Of a DNA stretch of 64,000 nucleotides, positions 33,843-43,074 are shown piece by piece. Source of the DNA: Humisphaera borealis (GTDB taxonomy: Bacteria > Planctomycetota > Phycisphaerae > Tepidisphaerales > Tepidisphaeraceae); assembly GCF_015169395.1 (NCBI RefSeq), contig NZ_CP063458.1:6634001-6698000 (forward strand), written 5' to 3'. The position numbers and the translations under genes are program-made. The first letter of the stretch is position 1, and the number at the start of each line of letters is the position of its first letter. The notes under the pieces were generated by a model. That model saw nothing but the letters and a program-made list of their open reading frames with translations, ran no database searches and was not told where the DNA came from.

Positions 33843-35387
33843 CTACGCCACGCGAGCCGTCCGCTGTTCGCCGCCGAGTTGTTCGAGGATCTGCTCCGCG
33901 GTGACCGGTTCGTTCCCGACCTGCTGCACTTCGATCGCGGCCGCGAGGGACCCGACCAGCGCCGCCGCCTGCAGCGATCCGCCGGCGGCGAGGGTGAGGG
34001 TGGCGGCGGCGAGGAGGGCATCGCCTGCCCCCAGGGCGTCGACGCAGTCGGTCGCCAGCGACGGGACGTGCTCGCTCCGCAGCCGGGCACCTTCCGGCAG
34101 GCCGGTGCGGTCGAACGTCACCAGGCCCTGCTTGCCGAGGGTGATCATCGCCTGGCGGGCCTGGGTGGCTTCGAGCAGGTTCCAGACGACCGCGCCGATG
34201 CCGCTGCTGAAATCGTGCTGTATCTCGCGGACTTCCCGTTCGGTGGGGCAGAGCAGGTCGAAGTTCCGGAACCGCGTCAGGTTGCTCTGCCGACCGCTGA
34301 CGTCGGCCGACAGGATCGGCACCTTCGCCCGCAGTTCCGGCAGGACCAGGTCGAGCAGGCCGGAGGTGATCGTGCCGTAGCCGAAATCGGCAAAGATGAC
34401 GGCATCGGCACCCTCGGCGGCGGACAGGATGCGCTCGGCCAGTTGCAGATCGACCCGGCTGTCGGCCGGCAGGGGGGCACCGTCATCGACCTTGAACAGC
34501 TTGGTCTGGTCGACCACGTACCGGTGCTTGCATACGGTTGACCGACGGACGCGCGGGGCCTGCACGTCGACACCGGCGGCAGTCATTCGCATGACGGCGG
34601 CGGCGGAGGTCTCGTCGTTGGCCAGGCAGGTAACCAGCGTCGGCGACGCGCCCATGCCGGCCAGGTGGAGGGCGATCACGCCGGCCGCGCCGTCGTAGTC
34701 CTTCTGCTGCATCGCGCGGAGGGACATCATTGGCGCTTCGCCGGCGACGCCGGTCGCGAGGCAGAAGTGGTAGCGGTCGAGCATGTAGTCGCCGACGACG
34801 ACCACCTTCCGTCCGGCCGCCCGGGCGAGCAGGCGGTGGATCGAGCCGTCGTCCAGGCTGTAGCGGTCGCGGAAGCGGGAGAGCTTTTCGTCGTTGAACC
34901 GGTCGTGCGATTTGATCCGGCCGATGAGCGTGGTGGACGAGTAGACGACTTCCCCGCTGGAGAAAATCACCCGCCCGCCGCCCCGGGTGACGACTTCCTT
35001 CTCGGCGATGAAGCGGGGGTCGGCGCTTTTCTCGTACTCGCGCCCCTTCACGTAAATGTCGGGCTGGAGGACCTCCAGCAGTTCGACGGCGGTGGGGTCG
35101 GCGTTGACGTAGACGGCATCGACGCATTCGAGTGCCGCCAGCGATCCGGCCCGCAGTTCCTGCGGGATCAGCGGGCGATCGGCGCCTTTGTTGACCTGTC
35201 CGTCGGCCGACACCGAGACGATCAGGACGTCGCCCAGCGAGCGGGCGTACTGAAGGTGGGCGATGTGCCCGGGATGGACGATGTCGAAGCAGCCGTGGCA
35301 ATGGACGACGGTCTTGCCCGACAGCCGGGCCTGTTCGCGGAACGCGAGCAGGGCATCGAGCGGGACGGTCTTGCGGTTGGTGATCAT
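33843..35387 (-). CDS. hldE: HldE-like heptose kinase/nucleotidyltransferase with swapped domains
   Basis: A 514-residue bifunctional enzyme of ADP-heptose synthesis. Residues 1-150 are a cytidylyltransferase-like domain ('HGCFDIVHPGHIAHL', HxGH at 38-41); residues about 190-510 are a PfkB-family kinase ('DYMLDRYHF' and the signature 'DALGAGDALLAAA'). In E. coli HldE the kinase comes first, so here the order is reversed. It should make heptose-bisphosphate and the ADP-activated sugar for LPS core or surface glycans; which heptose isomer is unknown. It diverges from the glycosyltransferase locus. ATG 35387 fits; the upstream frame is non-coding. Confidence 0.88.
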   Translation of the reverse strand: MITNRKTVPLDALLAFREQARLSGKTVVHCHGCFDIVHPGHIAHLQYARSLGDVLIVSVSADGQVNKGADRPLIPQELRAGSLAALECVDAVYVNADPTAVELLEVLQPDIYVKGREYEKSADPRFIAEKEVVTRGGGRVIFSSGEVVYSSTTLIGRIKSHDRFNDEKLSRFRDRYSLDDGSIHRLLARAAGRKVVVVGDYMLDRYHFCLATGVAGEAPMMSLRAMQQKDYDGAAGVIALHLAGMGASPTLVTCLANDETSAAAVMRMTAAGVDVQAPRVRRSTVCKHRYVVDQTKLFKVDDGAPLPADSRVDLQLAERILSAAEGADAVIFADFGYGTITSGLLDLVLPELRAKVPILSADVSGRQSNLTRFRNFDLLCPTEREVREIQHDFSSGIGAVVWNLLEATQARQAMITLGKQGLVTFDRTGLPEGARLRSEHVPSLATDCVDALGAGDALLAAATLTLAAGGSLQAAALVGSLAAAIEVQQVGNEPVTAEQILEQLGGEQRTARVA

Positions 35388-35562
35388 CCGTGAAACTCCG
35401 GCGCAGGGTGGCAGGGCGGGATGCCATGCCACATAGGGGCACTCATCGGCATTCCCGGCCCAACGGCAGCAATGATTATCGGACCGAGCCGCCCCGGATT
35501 CGCTAACGACAGCAATGGCCAATGTCCGATAACCATGAAGGACGAAAGACTGTCGTCCGCCC

Positions 35563-37911
35563 ATGAGCACCGTAACCCGCACATCCGCCGCCATCCTGGA
35601 TGACCTGGTCTCCGCCCTTCGGCGGGGAGACCTGGAGCGGGCAGAGCGTGCGTTTGCCGAAGGGGCGATCGACAGCCAGAGCGTGCTTCGCTTGGCCGAC
35701 CTCAATGTCCGTCGGCAGCGCTGGGCCGATGCAGCCTGGCTGTTCGACCGGGCCGGCGAGCTGCCGGCCGGGGCCGCGTTCAAGCGGAACCTCTGCAGGA
35801 ACATGGCCTGCCTGGCCGAGCACCGGCCGTCGGTGTGTGCGTTGCTGGCAGGATTGCAGCCGTCGGCCGACGTCACGATCGCCGCCAGCTCGACCGGACA
35901 TCCGACCCTCGCCGCCCGTCAGTCCGGCGGCGAACTGGCGATCCTGTCGGCCGGGAACCGCCCGCTTGCCGCCGCCGAAGTAGCGTTGCAACAGCTCCGC
36001 CCCGCGCTGGCGAAGGGGTTGGCGATCGGCCTGGCCGGTATCGGCGACGGGTATCTGCTCTACCGGATCGCGATCGAAGAGACCAAGCTGCTTCTGACCA
36101 CCCAAGTGCCTGTGTTCGTCATCGAGCCCAACCCGCAGATCGCGCTGCACGCGATGATGATCCACGACTATTCCGGCCAGCAGGGGCCGATCGCGCAACA
36201 GCGGTTCAACTGGTATGTGGGTCCGGAATGGCTCGGCCAGCTCCGACAAACCGCAGCACTCGATCCCTACCTCGGCACGCCCGCCGTCACCATCGGCTTC
36301 ACGGCAGATGCGGCTGCGGTTCGGGAGGGCCTCGCAACGCTCGCAAAGGAAATAGACGACCGCGACACCGCCGCCCGCGCCAACATCGATGCCTACTACG
36401 CCAGCTACGATCCCTCGCAATTGGCAAGCCTCCTGGCTCCCGACGCGCCGCGCAAGCCGCGTGTGATGCTGCCGACCACGCGATTCTCGACCGTTCTGCA
36501 GTACTCCAATCAGGACGTCGCCGACGCATTCGAGCAACTGGGCTGGGACGTACTCGTGCCCATCGAGCCGTCGCCGGCACACCGCCTGTACCAGTGTGGC
36601 CTTCGTCGGGATATCGAAGCGTTCAAGCCCGACTTGGTGCTGCAGATCGATCACCTGCGCCACGAACACAACGGCATGTTCCCCACGAACCTGCCGTTCG
36701 CCTGCTGGGCACAGGACCACCTGCCCAATCTCGTCGGCGACGCGGGCAAGCACGTGGGCCCGACCGACTTTGTGCTGACCGATGGCGTGCCGACCTACGT
36801 CCGAGACTTTCAGTACTCCGCCTCGCAATGCATCGGCCTCACGAAGCTCACGAGCGTCAAGCAGCCGTCCGGCACGACACGCGATGTCCTGGAGCGCGTT
36901 GAAGACGTCGTCTTCGTCTCCAACGCGTCGCGTACCTGCGACAGCCTGCTCGCCGAAAAGCTGGCCGAGAAGATGCACCCCGTCTGCCGGGACGCGGTGG
37001 AAAACGCGGCCAGCCAGCTCCTGGAAAGCTTCAAGGGCACCACACCGATCACGACCTACGTACGCGTTCGCGAGCTGGTCGAACGCGTGACCTCCGCGTC
37101 TGGCTTCGGCTTCGACCGCGACGCGGTCCGCACCATCGCGTCCTGGCTCTATCACCCGTACTGCGACGCGATCTACCGTCAGCAGGCCATGGGCTGGGCC
37201 GCCGATGCCTGCCGCGAACTGGGGCTGTCGTTCGGGCTGTACGGCAAGGGATGGGAAAGCCACCCAACCCTGTCGGCGTTCGCTCGCGGCCCGATCGTCA
37301 ACGGCCCGGCGCTGCACGAACTAACTCGCCGTTCGCTGGTCAATCTGCAGGTCGTCCCCTACCTGTGCCTTCACCAGCGCGTGCTGGACGGCCTGAGTGC
37401 CGGCGGATTCTTCCTCATTCGCGAGCACATCTCCGATGTCGCCCCGCAGGCGATGATCGACCTGCTGGTCGCCCATGGTGCCGGCGATGCCATGTCAGTC
37501 CCCGCGGCCCGATCGGCGCTCGCGGATGCTGACCCTGTCGTGCAGGCAGAATTTGAGTCGATCCTTCAATCGTGCCGTGACTGCCTGTGCAACAGCGGCG
37601 TGGAAGACCCGATCGAATACGCCCAGTCACTTCGACAGATCGGATTCCTCGTCCCCGGCATCGGCGTGTTGCCACAGTTTGCCGAGGTGGCGTTCACCGA
37701 TGCCGATTCGCTGCGCCAGCGGCTTCGAAGGTTTATGCAGAACTCCGACGAACGCCGCGAGCTGGCCGAGCTCCAGCGACAGAGTGTGACCGATCGGTTC
37801 ACGTACGCCGCGGGCATTCGCCGGGTCGTTGCGACGATCGCGGAACGCCTGTCCGGCGGATTGCCGAATCGTCTTACCCAGAACATCAACGTGGAAGCCT
37901 TAGCCGCATGA
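35563..37911 (+). CDS. Large glycosyltransferase-like protein (GT1/CgeB type C-terminal half)
   Basis: A 782-residue cytoplasmic protein that opens the glycan locus. Residues about 1-100 look like helical repeats; 120-290 contain a nucleotide- or SAM-like region of unclear type. From about 300 to 770 the pattern is that of CgeB-like glycosyltransferases: a receptor-side Rossmann half ('PRVMLPTTRFSTVLQYSNQDVADAFEQLGWDV') and a donor half ('LYGKGWESHPTLSAFARGPI', 'LVNLQVVPYLCLHQRVLDGLSAGGFFL'). The sugar is unknown. It overlaps the next gene by 4 bp (ATGA). Confidence 0.72.
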   Translation: MSTVTRTSAAILDDLVSALRRGDLERAERAFAEGAIDSQSVLRLADLNVRRQRWADAAWLFDRAGELPAGAAFKRNLCRNMACLAEHRPSVCALLAGLQPSADVTIAASSTGHPTLAARQSGGELAILSAGNRPLAAAEVALQQLRPALAKGLAIGLAGIGDGYLLYRIAIEETKLLLTTQVPVFVIEPNPQIALHAMMIHDYSGQQGPIAQQRFNWYVGPEWLGQLRQTAALDPYLGTPAVTIGFTADAAAVREGLATLAKEIDDRDTAARANIDAYYASYDPSQLASLLAPDAPRKPRVMLPTTRFSTVLQYSNQDVADAFEQLGWDVLVPIEPSPAHRLYQCGLRRDIEAFKPDLVLQIDHLRHEHNGMFPTNLPFACWAQDHLPNLVGDAGKHVGPTDFVLTDGVPTYVRDFQYSASQCIGLTKLTSVKQPSGTTRDVLERVEDVVFVSNASRTCDSLLAEKLAEKMHPVCRDAVENAASQLLESFKGTTPITTYVRVRELVERVTSASGFGFDRDAVRTIASWLYHPYCDAIYRQQAMGWAADACRELGLSFGLYGKGWESHPTLSAFARGPIVNGPALHELTRRSLVNLQVVPYLCLHQRVLDGLSAGGFFLIREHISDVAPQAMIDLLVAHGAGDAMSVPAARSALADADPVVQAEFESILQSCRDCLCNSGVEDPIEYAQSLRQIGFLVPGIGVLPQFAEVAFTDADSLRQRLRRFMQNSDERRELAELQRQSVTDRFTYAAGIRRVVATIAERLSGGLPNRLTQNINVEALAA

Positions 37912-39110
37912 AGTTGAGCTACGTCATCGTCACCCGCAATCGCTGCCAGGCACTGCTCCGCACGCTGGACCTGCTTGAGCGAAACACCGGCCTGCCGCGA
38001 CATTCGTGGGAGGTTATTGTCATCGACAACGCCTCGGACGACGACACCGTCTCGCGGGTGGCGCGACTGGCGGATCGTGTTCGGTTGGTCCGGCTCGACG
38101 AGAACGAAGGCATCCCCGCCCGCAACCGTGGACTTCCGTTGATGAAAGGCAAGTACGTCGTCTTCCTGGATGACGACAGCTATCCGATGCCGGGAGCAAT
38201 CCCCGCCGCCCTGCAATACCTCGCCAAGCATACAAAGACCGCTGGTCTGGTCGCCCGGGTCGTCCTGCCGGACGGCACGGCCGAAGCACCGGCATTCCCG
38301 GCCGTCACGATCGGGGGTGCGACGGTCCTGCGGAGCGACATCATCCGGTCGGTCGGCGGCTTTGCTCCCGAGTTCTTCCGCCAAGCCGAAGAGTACGACC
38401 TGAGCTTCCGTCTCTGGGCCAAGGGGTACAAGGTCGAGAGGTTCGAAGACATCGTTTTCGGACACGACAAGGTTCCCGGTGGCCGCAGCCCGGCCCTGGT
38501 TCACCGGATGGATCTTCGGAACAACCTGATCCTGGTCGAGCGATATCTGCCCCGGCCGCTCCGTAAGATCTACCGGCACGAGTTCATCCAGCGTTACGCC
38601 ATCCTCGCGACGTCCGAGGGCCACCACGACGCCGCCAACGCCGCCCTGCACGACGCCCGCGTCTGGGCCCGACGGGAGGCGAAGGTCGGGCGAAAAACAC
38701 TGACCGATGAAACCGTCGAAAAGATCTTCGAGCTTGGCTCTCAGGCCCGCGCCGTAAGCGCCTGGGCTAAAAAGCATGCGATACGGACGGTCGCGATCGC
38801 CGACTGGAGCAAGAACATCTACGCCACCTGGAACGCCTGCCGAGCGGCTGGGCTTCAGATTGTCGGCGTCGCCGAGAACAGTCCGGCGTTCGCCGGCAAG
38901 ACCTACCGGGGTGCTCCGGTCCTTCGGGATGACGACGCAGCCTATCGCATGCTCGATGGCGTGGTGCTGTCGACCATCAGCCCGGCGAAGGTCGGCCCGC
39001 GCATGGAGGCGCTGGTTCGACGCTTCGCCGTCCCGACGCTGCCGCTGTGGCAGCCCCGGTTCCTCGCCGAGGACCCCTCGATTCCACAATCCAAACGCAT
39101 ATCCGCGTGA
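37908..39110 (+). CDS. Family 2 glycosyltransferase with C-terminal extension
   Basis: A 400-residue protein. Residues 1-230 are a GT-A domain: 'YVIVTRNR', 'IDNASDDDT', and the metal-binding 'FLDDDS' with 'RQAEEYDLSFRLW' as the acceptor-side acidic motif. Residues about 280-395 form a separate Rossmann-like piece ('RTVAIADWSKNIYATWNACRAAGLQIVGVAEN'), perhaps a sugar-nucleotide sensor or modifying domain. Start overlaps the upstream stop, so the genes are coupled. Confidence 0.85.
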   Translation: MKLSYVIVTRNRCQALLRTLDLLERNTGLPRHSWEVIVIDNASDDDTVSRVARLADRVRLVRLDENEGIPARNRGLPLMKGKYVVFLDDDSYPMPGAIPAALQYLAKHTKTAGLVARVVLPDGTAEAPAFPAVTIGGATVLRSDIIRSVGGFAPEFFRQAEEYDLSFRLWAKGYKVERFEDIVFGHDKVPGGRSPALVHRMDLRNNLILVERYLPRPLRKIYRHEFIQRYAILATSEGHHDAANAALHDARVWARREAKVGRKTLTDETVEKIFELGSQARAVSAWAKKHAIRTVAIADWSKNIYATWNACRAAGLQIVGVAENSPAFAGKTYRGAPVLRDDDAAYRMLDGVVLSTISPAKVGPRMEALVRRFAVPTLPLWQPRFLAEDPSIPQSKRISA

Positions 39111-39123
39111 AACGGAGTTCCAC

Positions 39124-40488
39124 GTGTCCGCACCCGCCCACATCTCGCCGTCCATCAAGCCCGTCCTGCCGCCGCTTCGCATCGGCGACCCCGTCCTGGC
39201 GGCGACGCTGGAACTGGTCTACCTGCGGCCCTTCTTCGAATCCCTCCCTGCCGAGAAGCGGTCAGCGGTCGACATCGGCGCACACCGCGGCGAAGTGACC
39301 GGCGAACTCCTTGCGCAGGGTTTCCGCGTGATCGCGGTCGAACCGCAGGGCTGGCTGGCCGACCGACTGTCACAGCGATTCGCCGCAGAGATCGAGTCCG
39401 GACAGTTCGTCCTCGAACGCTGCGCCGCCTCCGACAAGCAGGGTACCGCGATCCTTCATGTCGGCTCGGCCAGCACGATCAGCTCGCTGGAAGAAGATTG
39501 GACAACCGTCGCGTTCCCCGAGTTCTTCCAGTCGCCGACACGCGTGGAAGTGCCGTTGCTGCCAGCCGGCGAACTGATGCGGCGACACGGCATGAAACAC
39601 GCAAGCTTCGCCAAGATTGACGTTGAAGGGCACGAACTGCCCGCACTGCGCGGCCTGCTCGCCGGCGCGATCGCGGCCGAGCCGCCGGCGGCCATCATGT
39701 TCGAAGCCAGCCACGCCTTCCCCGAACAGGCCGAAGCCTGCCTGAAGTTCCTGGCGTCCAACGGCTACACGAAGTTTGACCTGTTCATCCGCTGGGGCGT
39801 AGACCCTGTCGCCGCCGAACGTTCGCTGTCGGCCGAACTTCCCGATGCGTGGCGCGCCTGCGAAGGCCGAAACTTCTACGCCAACTTCGTCGCTTATCAC
39901 GCCAGCGCCTCGACGATCGCCGAGAACTCCGACCCAATCGCCTTCATCCGCCAGTACCAGATGCTCAAGTCGATCGACCTGCTAAGGTCTTTACCAGTGA
40001 CGCCGGGTGTTCCGAACGGGCGAAGGGCGACGATGGCCTCCCTTCGCGAAGACATTCTTTCCGGAGACTGGACCGCTTTCCCACAGCACAAGCTCTCGCG
40101 ACATATCGCGTTCTCGCCCGCACCGGCCGAGCAGCCAGGCCAGTCGACCGCAGCGAGCCGGATCGTCGAAGTCGGTGCCGGGTTCGGGCAGCGAGCGCTC
40201 GAAGCGGTGCGAGCCAACCCGCAGCTGGCATACACGATCGTCGACCTTCCCGAGCGCCTGGCCGTCCAGCACTTTCATCTGACGCTGAGTGCGCCGCGCA
40301 TGGTCGTCCGCGTCGCCGACCGGCTGAACGATCGCCCGACCCCGGGCGAGGTGCTGCTGGTGCCGCCAGGATTGGCATCGGCGGCGACCTTTAAGAACGC
40401 CGACGTGCGTCCCGGTCAGGGCTGGGGCGATCTCCCCACGGACCTGCTGGAACTCGCCGAGTCGGCCGTCGTCTGCGGCGCGGACTAG
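39124..40488 (+). CDS. FkbM methyltransferase fused to a second methyltransferase-like domain
   Basis: A 454-residue protein. Residues 40-250 are an FkbM-type SAM methyltransferase ('VDIGAHRGEVTGELL' for SAM, 'KIDVEGHELPALRG' signature). The last part (about 295-454) looks like another SAM-binding unit ('IVEVGAGFGQRALEAVRANPQLAYTIVDLPERLAVQHFHL'), similar to putative sugar O-methyltransferases. It may methylate two positions of a surface sugar. GTG at 39124 has a well-spaced GGAG; 13 bp after the preceding gene. Confidence 0.78.
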   Translation: MSAPAHISPSIKPVLPPLRIGDPVLAATLELVYLRPFFESLPAEKRSAVDIGAHRGEVTGELLAQGFRVIAVEPQGWLADRLSQRFAAEIESGQFVLERCAASDKQGTAILHVGSASTISSLEEDWTTVAFPEFFQSPTRVEVPLLPAGELMRRHGMKHASFAKIDVEGHELPALRGLLAGAIAAEPPAAIMFEASHAFPEQAEACLKFLASNGYTKFDLFIRWGVDPVAAERSLSAELPDAWRACEGRNFYANFVAYHASASTIAENSDPIAFIRQYQMLKSIDLLRSLPVTPGVPNGRRATMASLREDILSGDWTAFPQHKLSRHIAFSPAPAEQPGQSTAASRIVEVGAGFGQRALEAVRANPQLAYTIVDLPERLAVQHFHLTLSAPRMVVRVADRLNDRPTPGEVLLVPPGLASAATFKNADVRPGQGWGDLPTDLLELAESAVVCGAD

Positions 40489-40549
40489 GCAAGCTCTCGT
40501 GGCATCGGCATGTCCTCATGCTCGTGTCCTTCGGGCGACATCCCCACCC

Positions 40550-41110
40550 ATGTCCATCAGCAAACAGCCATCCTCGCTCGCCGCAATGTCCTGGCGAAAG
40601 CGCGTCCGGAACTTCTTCCGTCGCCGAGTGACGATTGACCGCACCGCCAGGCTGACGCCGAAGCACAACATCCGGCTCGGACGTCGCGCGTTGATCTGTG
40701 AGTACGTCATCATCCGCGCCGGCGACGCCCCGGTGCTGATCGGCGCCTTCTCACAGATCGGTCCGTTCACGGTCATTCTCGCCGGGTCCGGCGTATCGAT
40801 CGGCGAAGCGGTGATGATCGGACCGCACTGCGTGCTGGCCGCCGGGAATCACGACTACCGCCAGCTTGATCTGCGGATGCGTTCGGCGGGCGCGCTGTCG
40901 CGCGGGCCGATCGTGATCGAGGACGATGTCTGGATCGGCGCGAACGTCACCATCACCGACGGCGTGCGTATCGGCCAGGGCGCGGTCGTCGGTGCCAATG
41001 CGGTCGTCACGCGTGACGTCGACCCGTTCGATATCGTCGCCGGCGTTCCAGCACGGGTGATCGGAAACCGCAAGCAGTTGGCCGAAGAGCGCCTTGAGTC
41101 GGCCGCCTGA
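40550..41110 (+). CDS. Left-handed beta-helix acyltransferase
   Basis: A 186-residue hexapeptide-repeat transferase of the LacA/WbbJ group. Isoleucine-rich hexapeptide coils run from about residue 50 to 165 ('VTIDRTA', 'IGPHCVLAAGNHDYR' with the catalytic His, 'VIEDDVWIGANVTITDGVRIGQGAVVGANAVVTRDV', 'AGVPARVIG'). It likely O-acetylates a sugar of the glycan built by this locus. The ATG at 40550 follows a short REP-like stretch. Confidence 0.88.
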   Translation: MSISKQPSSLAAMSWRKRVRNFFRRRVTIDRTARLTPKHNIRLGRRALICEYVIIRAGDAPVLIGAFSQIGPFTVILAGSGVSIGEAVMIGPHCVLAAGNHDYRQLDLRMRSAGALSRGPIVIEDDVWIGANVTITDGVRIGQGAVVGANAVVTRDVDPFDIVAGVPARVIGNRKQLAEERLESAA

Positions 41111-41139
41111 GGTGAAGCGACCAGGACCAGATCGGCACT

Positions 41140-41868
41140 ATGACCACCGCAACCCCTCCAGCCCGCCGCGAGACCCATGTCGGCCGCTCCAACGAAGCGA
41201 CCCGCATCGCTTGGATCGAGCGCACGCTCGCGGCCCTTCCGACGGGCGGACGAATCCTGGATGCCGGTGCCGGCGAACGGCCGTTCCGAAAGTTCTGCGG
41301 GCACCTGCAGTACGTCAGCCAGGACTTTTCCGGGTACGACGGGCAAGGCGATGGCGTTGGACTGCAAACCAAAACCTGGGATCAGGATGGGTTGGATCTT
41401 GTCTGCGACATCACCGCGATTCCCCAGCCCGATGCCAGCTTCGACGCCGTGCTTTGTACCGAAGTGCTCGAGCACGTACCCGACCCGGTGTCAGCACTGC
41501 GGGAACTCAGCCGGCTCGTTCGGCCCGGCGGACACCTGGTGCTAACGGCTCCGTTCTGCAGCCTGACGCACTTCGCGCCGTTTCATTTTGCGTCCGGCTT
41601 GAATCGCTACTTCTACCAGCACCATCTTCCTGCGATGGGTTGGGAGATCATCGAGATTGGTGAGAACGGCAACTTCTTTGAGTTCGTCGCCCAAGAGCTT
41701 CGCCGTGTGCGGAGCACCGCCCGTCGCTACGCCGGCACGGAACTGACGGAGCACGAGAGTGACACCGTTCACGACGCGCTGCTGATGCTCGAACGCTTGA
41801 GCGCCGCCGATCGCGGATCGAATGACCTGCTCTGCTTCGGGCTGCACGTTCTGGCACGCAGGAAGTAG
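41140..41868 (+). CDS. Class I SAM methyltransferase (Methyltransf_11 type)
   Basis: A 242-residue enzyme with 'ILDAGAGERPFRKF' as the SAM-binding loop (near residue 33), 'DLVCDITAIPQPDASFDAVLCTEVLEHVPDP' as motifs II-III, and 'LVRPGGHLVLTAPF'. Located between the acyltransferase and another methyltransferase, so it probably modifies a sugar or lipid intermediate. The TAG stop begins a GGGCGGGCAGTGCCCGC palindrome. Confidence 0.85.
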   Translation: MTTATPPARRETHVGRSNEATRIAWIERTLAALPTGGRILDAGAGERPFRKFCGHLQYVSQDFSGYDGQGDGVGLQTKTWDQDGLDLVCDITAIPQPDASFDAVLCTEVLEHVPDPVSALRELSRLVRPGGHLVLTAPFCSLTHFAPFHFASGLNRYFYQHHLPAMGWEIIEIGENGNFFEFVAQELRRVRSTARRYAGTELTEHESDTVHDALLMLERLSAADRGSNDLLCFGLHVLARRK

Positions 41869-41886
41869 GGCGGGCAGTGCCCGCGC
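41866..41886. repeat. GC palindrome starting at a TAG stop
   Basis: TAGGGCGGGCAGTGCCCGC: the stop codon is the first part of the element. The same start (TAGGGCGGGCA) follows the gene ending at 25127. Confidence 0.6.
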
Positions 41887-41895
41887 AACAAAACC

Positions 41896-43014
41896 ATGCA
41901 CCCCAAGTTCCTCGACATCCTCTGCTGCCCTGAAACCGGCGAGTCACTCGTGCTGCGCGAAGCCCGCTACGATCGCCACGGCATGGTGCGAGCGGGAATG
42001 CTCGCCTCCGCGTCCGGCCGCTGCTACCCGATTGTGCGCGGCGTTCCGCGCTTCGTTTCCGCCGAGCACTACGCAGGAAGTTTCGGATTCGAGTGGACCC
42101 GCTGGCCGCGCGTGCAGTTCGAGGATCAGAACACCGGCAGGCCGATGGCTGGGCACACCACCCGCATGTGGGAGCGGATCACCGGCATCGCCGGCGACCA
42201 GCCGGCGGAAATCGCCGGCAAGACCGTCGTCGATTTCGGTTGTGGCCCGGGACGATTCCTGGATGTCGTGCGGCGGAAAGGCGGCGTCGCGGTTGGGATC
42301 GACCTAAGCGTCGCCGTCGATGCGGCCCGCAGAAACTTTCGCGACGACACCGACGTCCTGATTGTCCAGGGCGATCTGGCCAAACCGCCTTTCAAACCCG
42401 GCGTGTTCGATGGCGGCTTTACCATCGGCGTGCTGCACCACACGCCAAGCCCGCAAGCGGGTCTGGCGGCAATGGCGCGAACATTAAAGCCGAAAGCCTG
42501 GGCCGCCTGCTGCGTCTATCCCCGCGGCGACTTCTACGATTTTCCATCCGTCGCGCGCTTTCGCCGGCTGCACCATCTGCTCAAGCCGCTGGTCGGTTAT
42601 CGCTTCGCGATGGGCTGGAGCTACGTCGCCGCGCATGTCATCGCGCCAATGCTGACCGCCGCCCGTCGAGCCGGATGGCGGAAGACGACCGACTACATTG
42701 AGCAGCACATCCTTGTCGCGCTACGGCTGAAGGACGTCCGCTGGCGGATCCTGGACGTGTTTGATGCGATCACGCCGGATATGGCGTCGACGCATACCAG
42801 TCAAGAGGTTTTGCAATGGATGAAGGCCGCAGGGCTGGGCGTAGCCGCGGTGACACCCTGGTGCCCGACCAGTGTGGCGGGTGTTCGAACGGCGTCGTCT
42901 GGCTTCCTCTCCCCTGTACTCGGGGGAGAGGGTTGCGGCGAGGGGCCGAACGTCGGGCGTCGTCCCCTTTCCCAGATCGAACAGGCAAAGTCCACCAAGA
43001 CGGTCGCCGCCTGA
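41896..43014 (+). CDS. Methyltransferase with Trm112-like N-terminus and repeat-encoded tail
   Basis: A 372-residue protein. Residues 1-55 resemble the small Trm112/UPF0434 zinc-type domain ('FLDILCCPETGESLVL', 'YPIVRGVPRFV') though only one Cys pair is obvious. Residues about 95-220 are a SAM methyltransferase ('VVDFGCGPGRFLDVV', 'GVLHHTPSP'). The last ~40 residues ('LSPVLGGEGCGEGPN' pattern) come from the dispersed CTCTCCCC repeat, so the original C-terminus was probably replaced. Likely a sugar or polyprenyl-linked substrate, by context. Confidence 0.82.
   Translation: MHPKFLDILCCPETGESLVLREARYDRHGMVRAGMLASASGRCYPIVRGVPRFVSAEHYAGSFGFEWTRWPRVQFEDQNTGRPMAGHTTRMWERITGIAGDQPAEIAGKTVVDFGCGPGRFLDVVRRKGGVAVGIDLSVAVDAARRNFRDDTDVLIVQGDLAKPPFKPGVFDGGFTIGVLHHTPSPQAGLAAMARTLKPKAWAACCVYPRGDFYDFPSVARFRRLHHLLKPLVGYRFAMGWSYVAAHVIAPMLTAARRAGWRKTTDYIEQHILVALRLKDVRWRILDVFDAITPDMASTHTSQEVLQWMKAAGLGVAAVTPWCPTSVAGVRTASSGFLSPVLGGEGCGEGPNVGRRPLSQIEQAKSTKTVAA
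42905..42955. repeat. CTCTCCCC repeat, copy inside the methyltransferase 3' end
   Basis: Related to 7496-7545 and to the inverted copy at 43013-43063. The two local copies form a large inverted repeat that spans the stop codon. Confidence 0.8.
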
Positions 43015-43063
43015 CGTTCGGCCCCTCACCCCGACCCTCTCCTCTGAGTACTGAGGAGCGGGA
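43013..43063. repeat. CTCTCCCC repeat, inverted copy before the next gene
   Basis: GACGTTCGGCCCCTCACCCC start; complement of the copy at 42905-42955. It ends at the ribosome site (GGGAGAAAATG region) of the next gene. Confidence 0.75.
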
Positions 43064-43074
43064 GAAAATGACTC

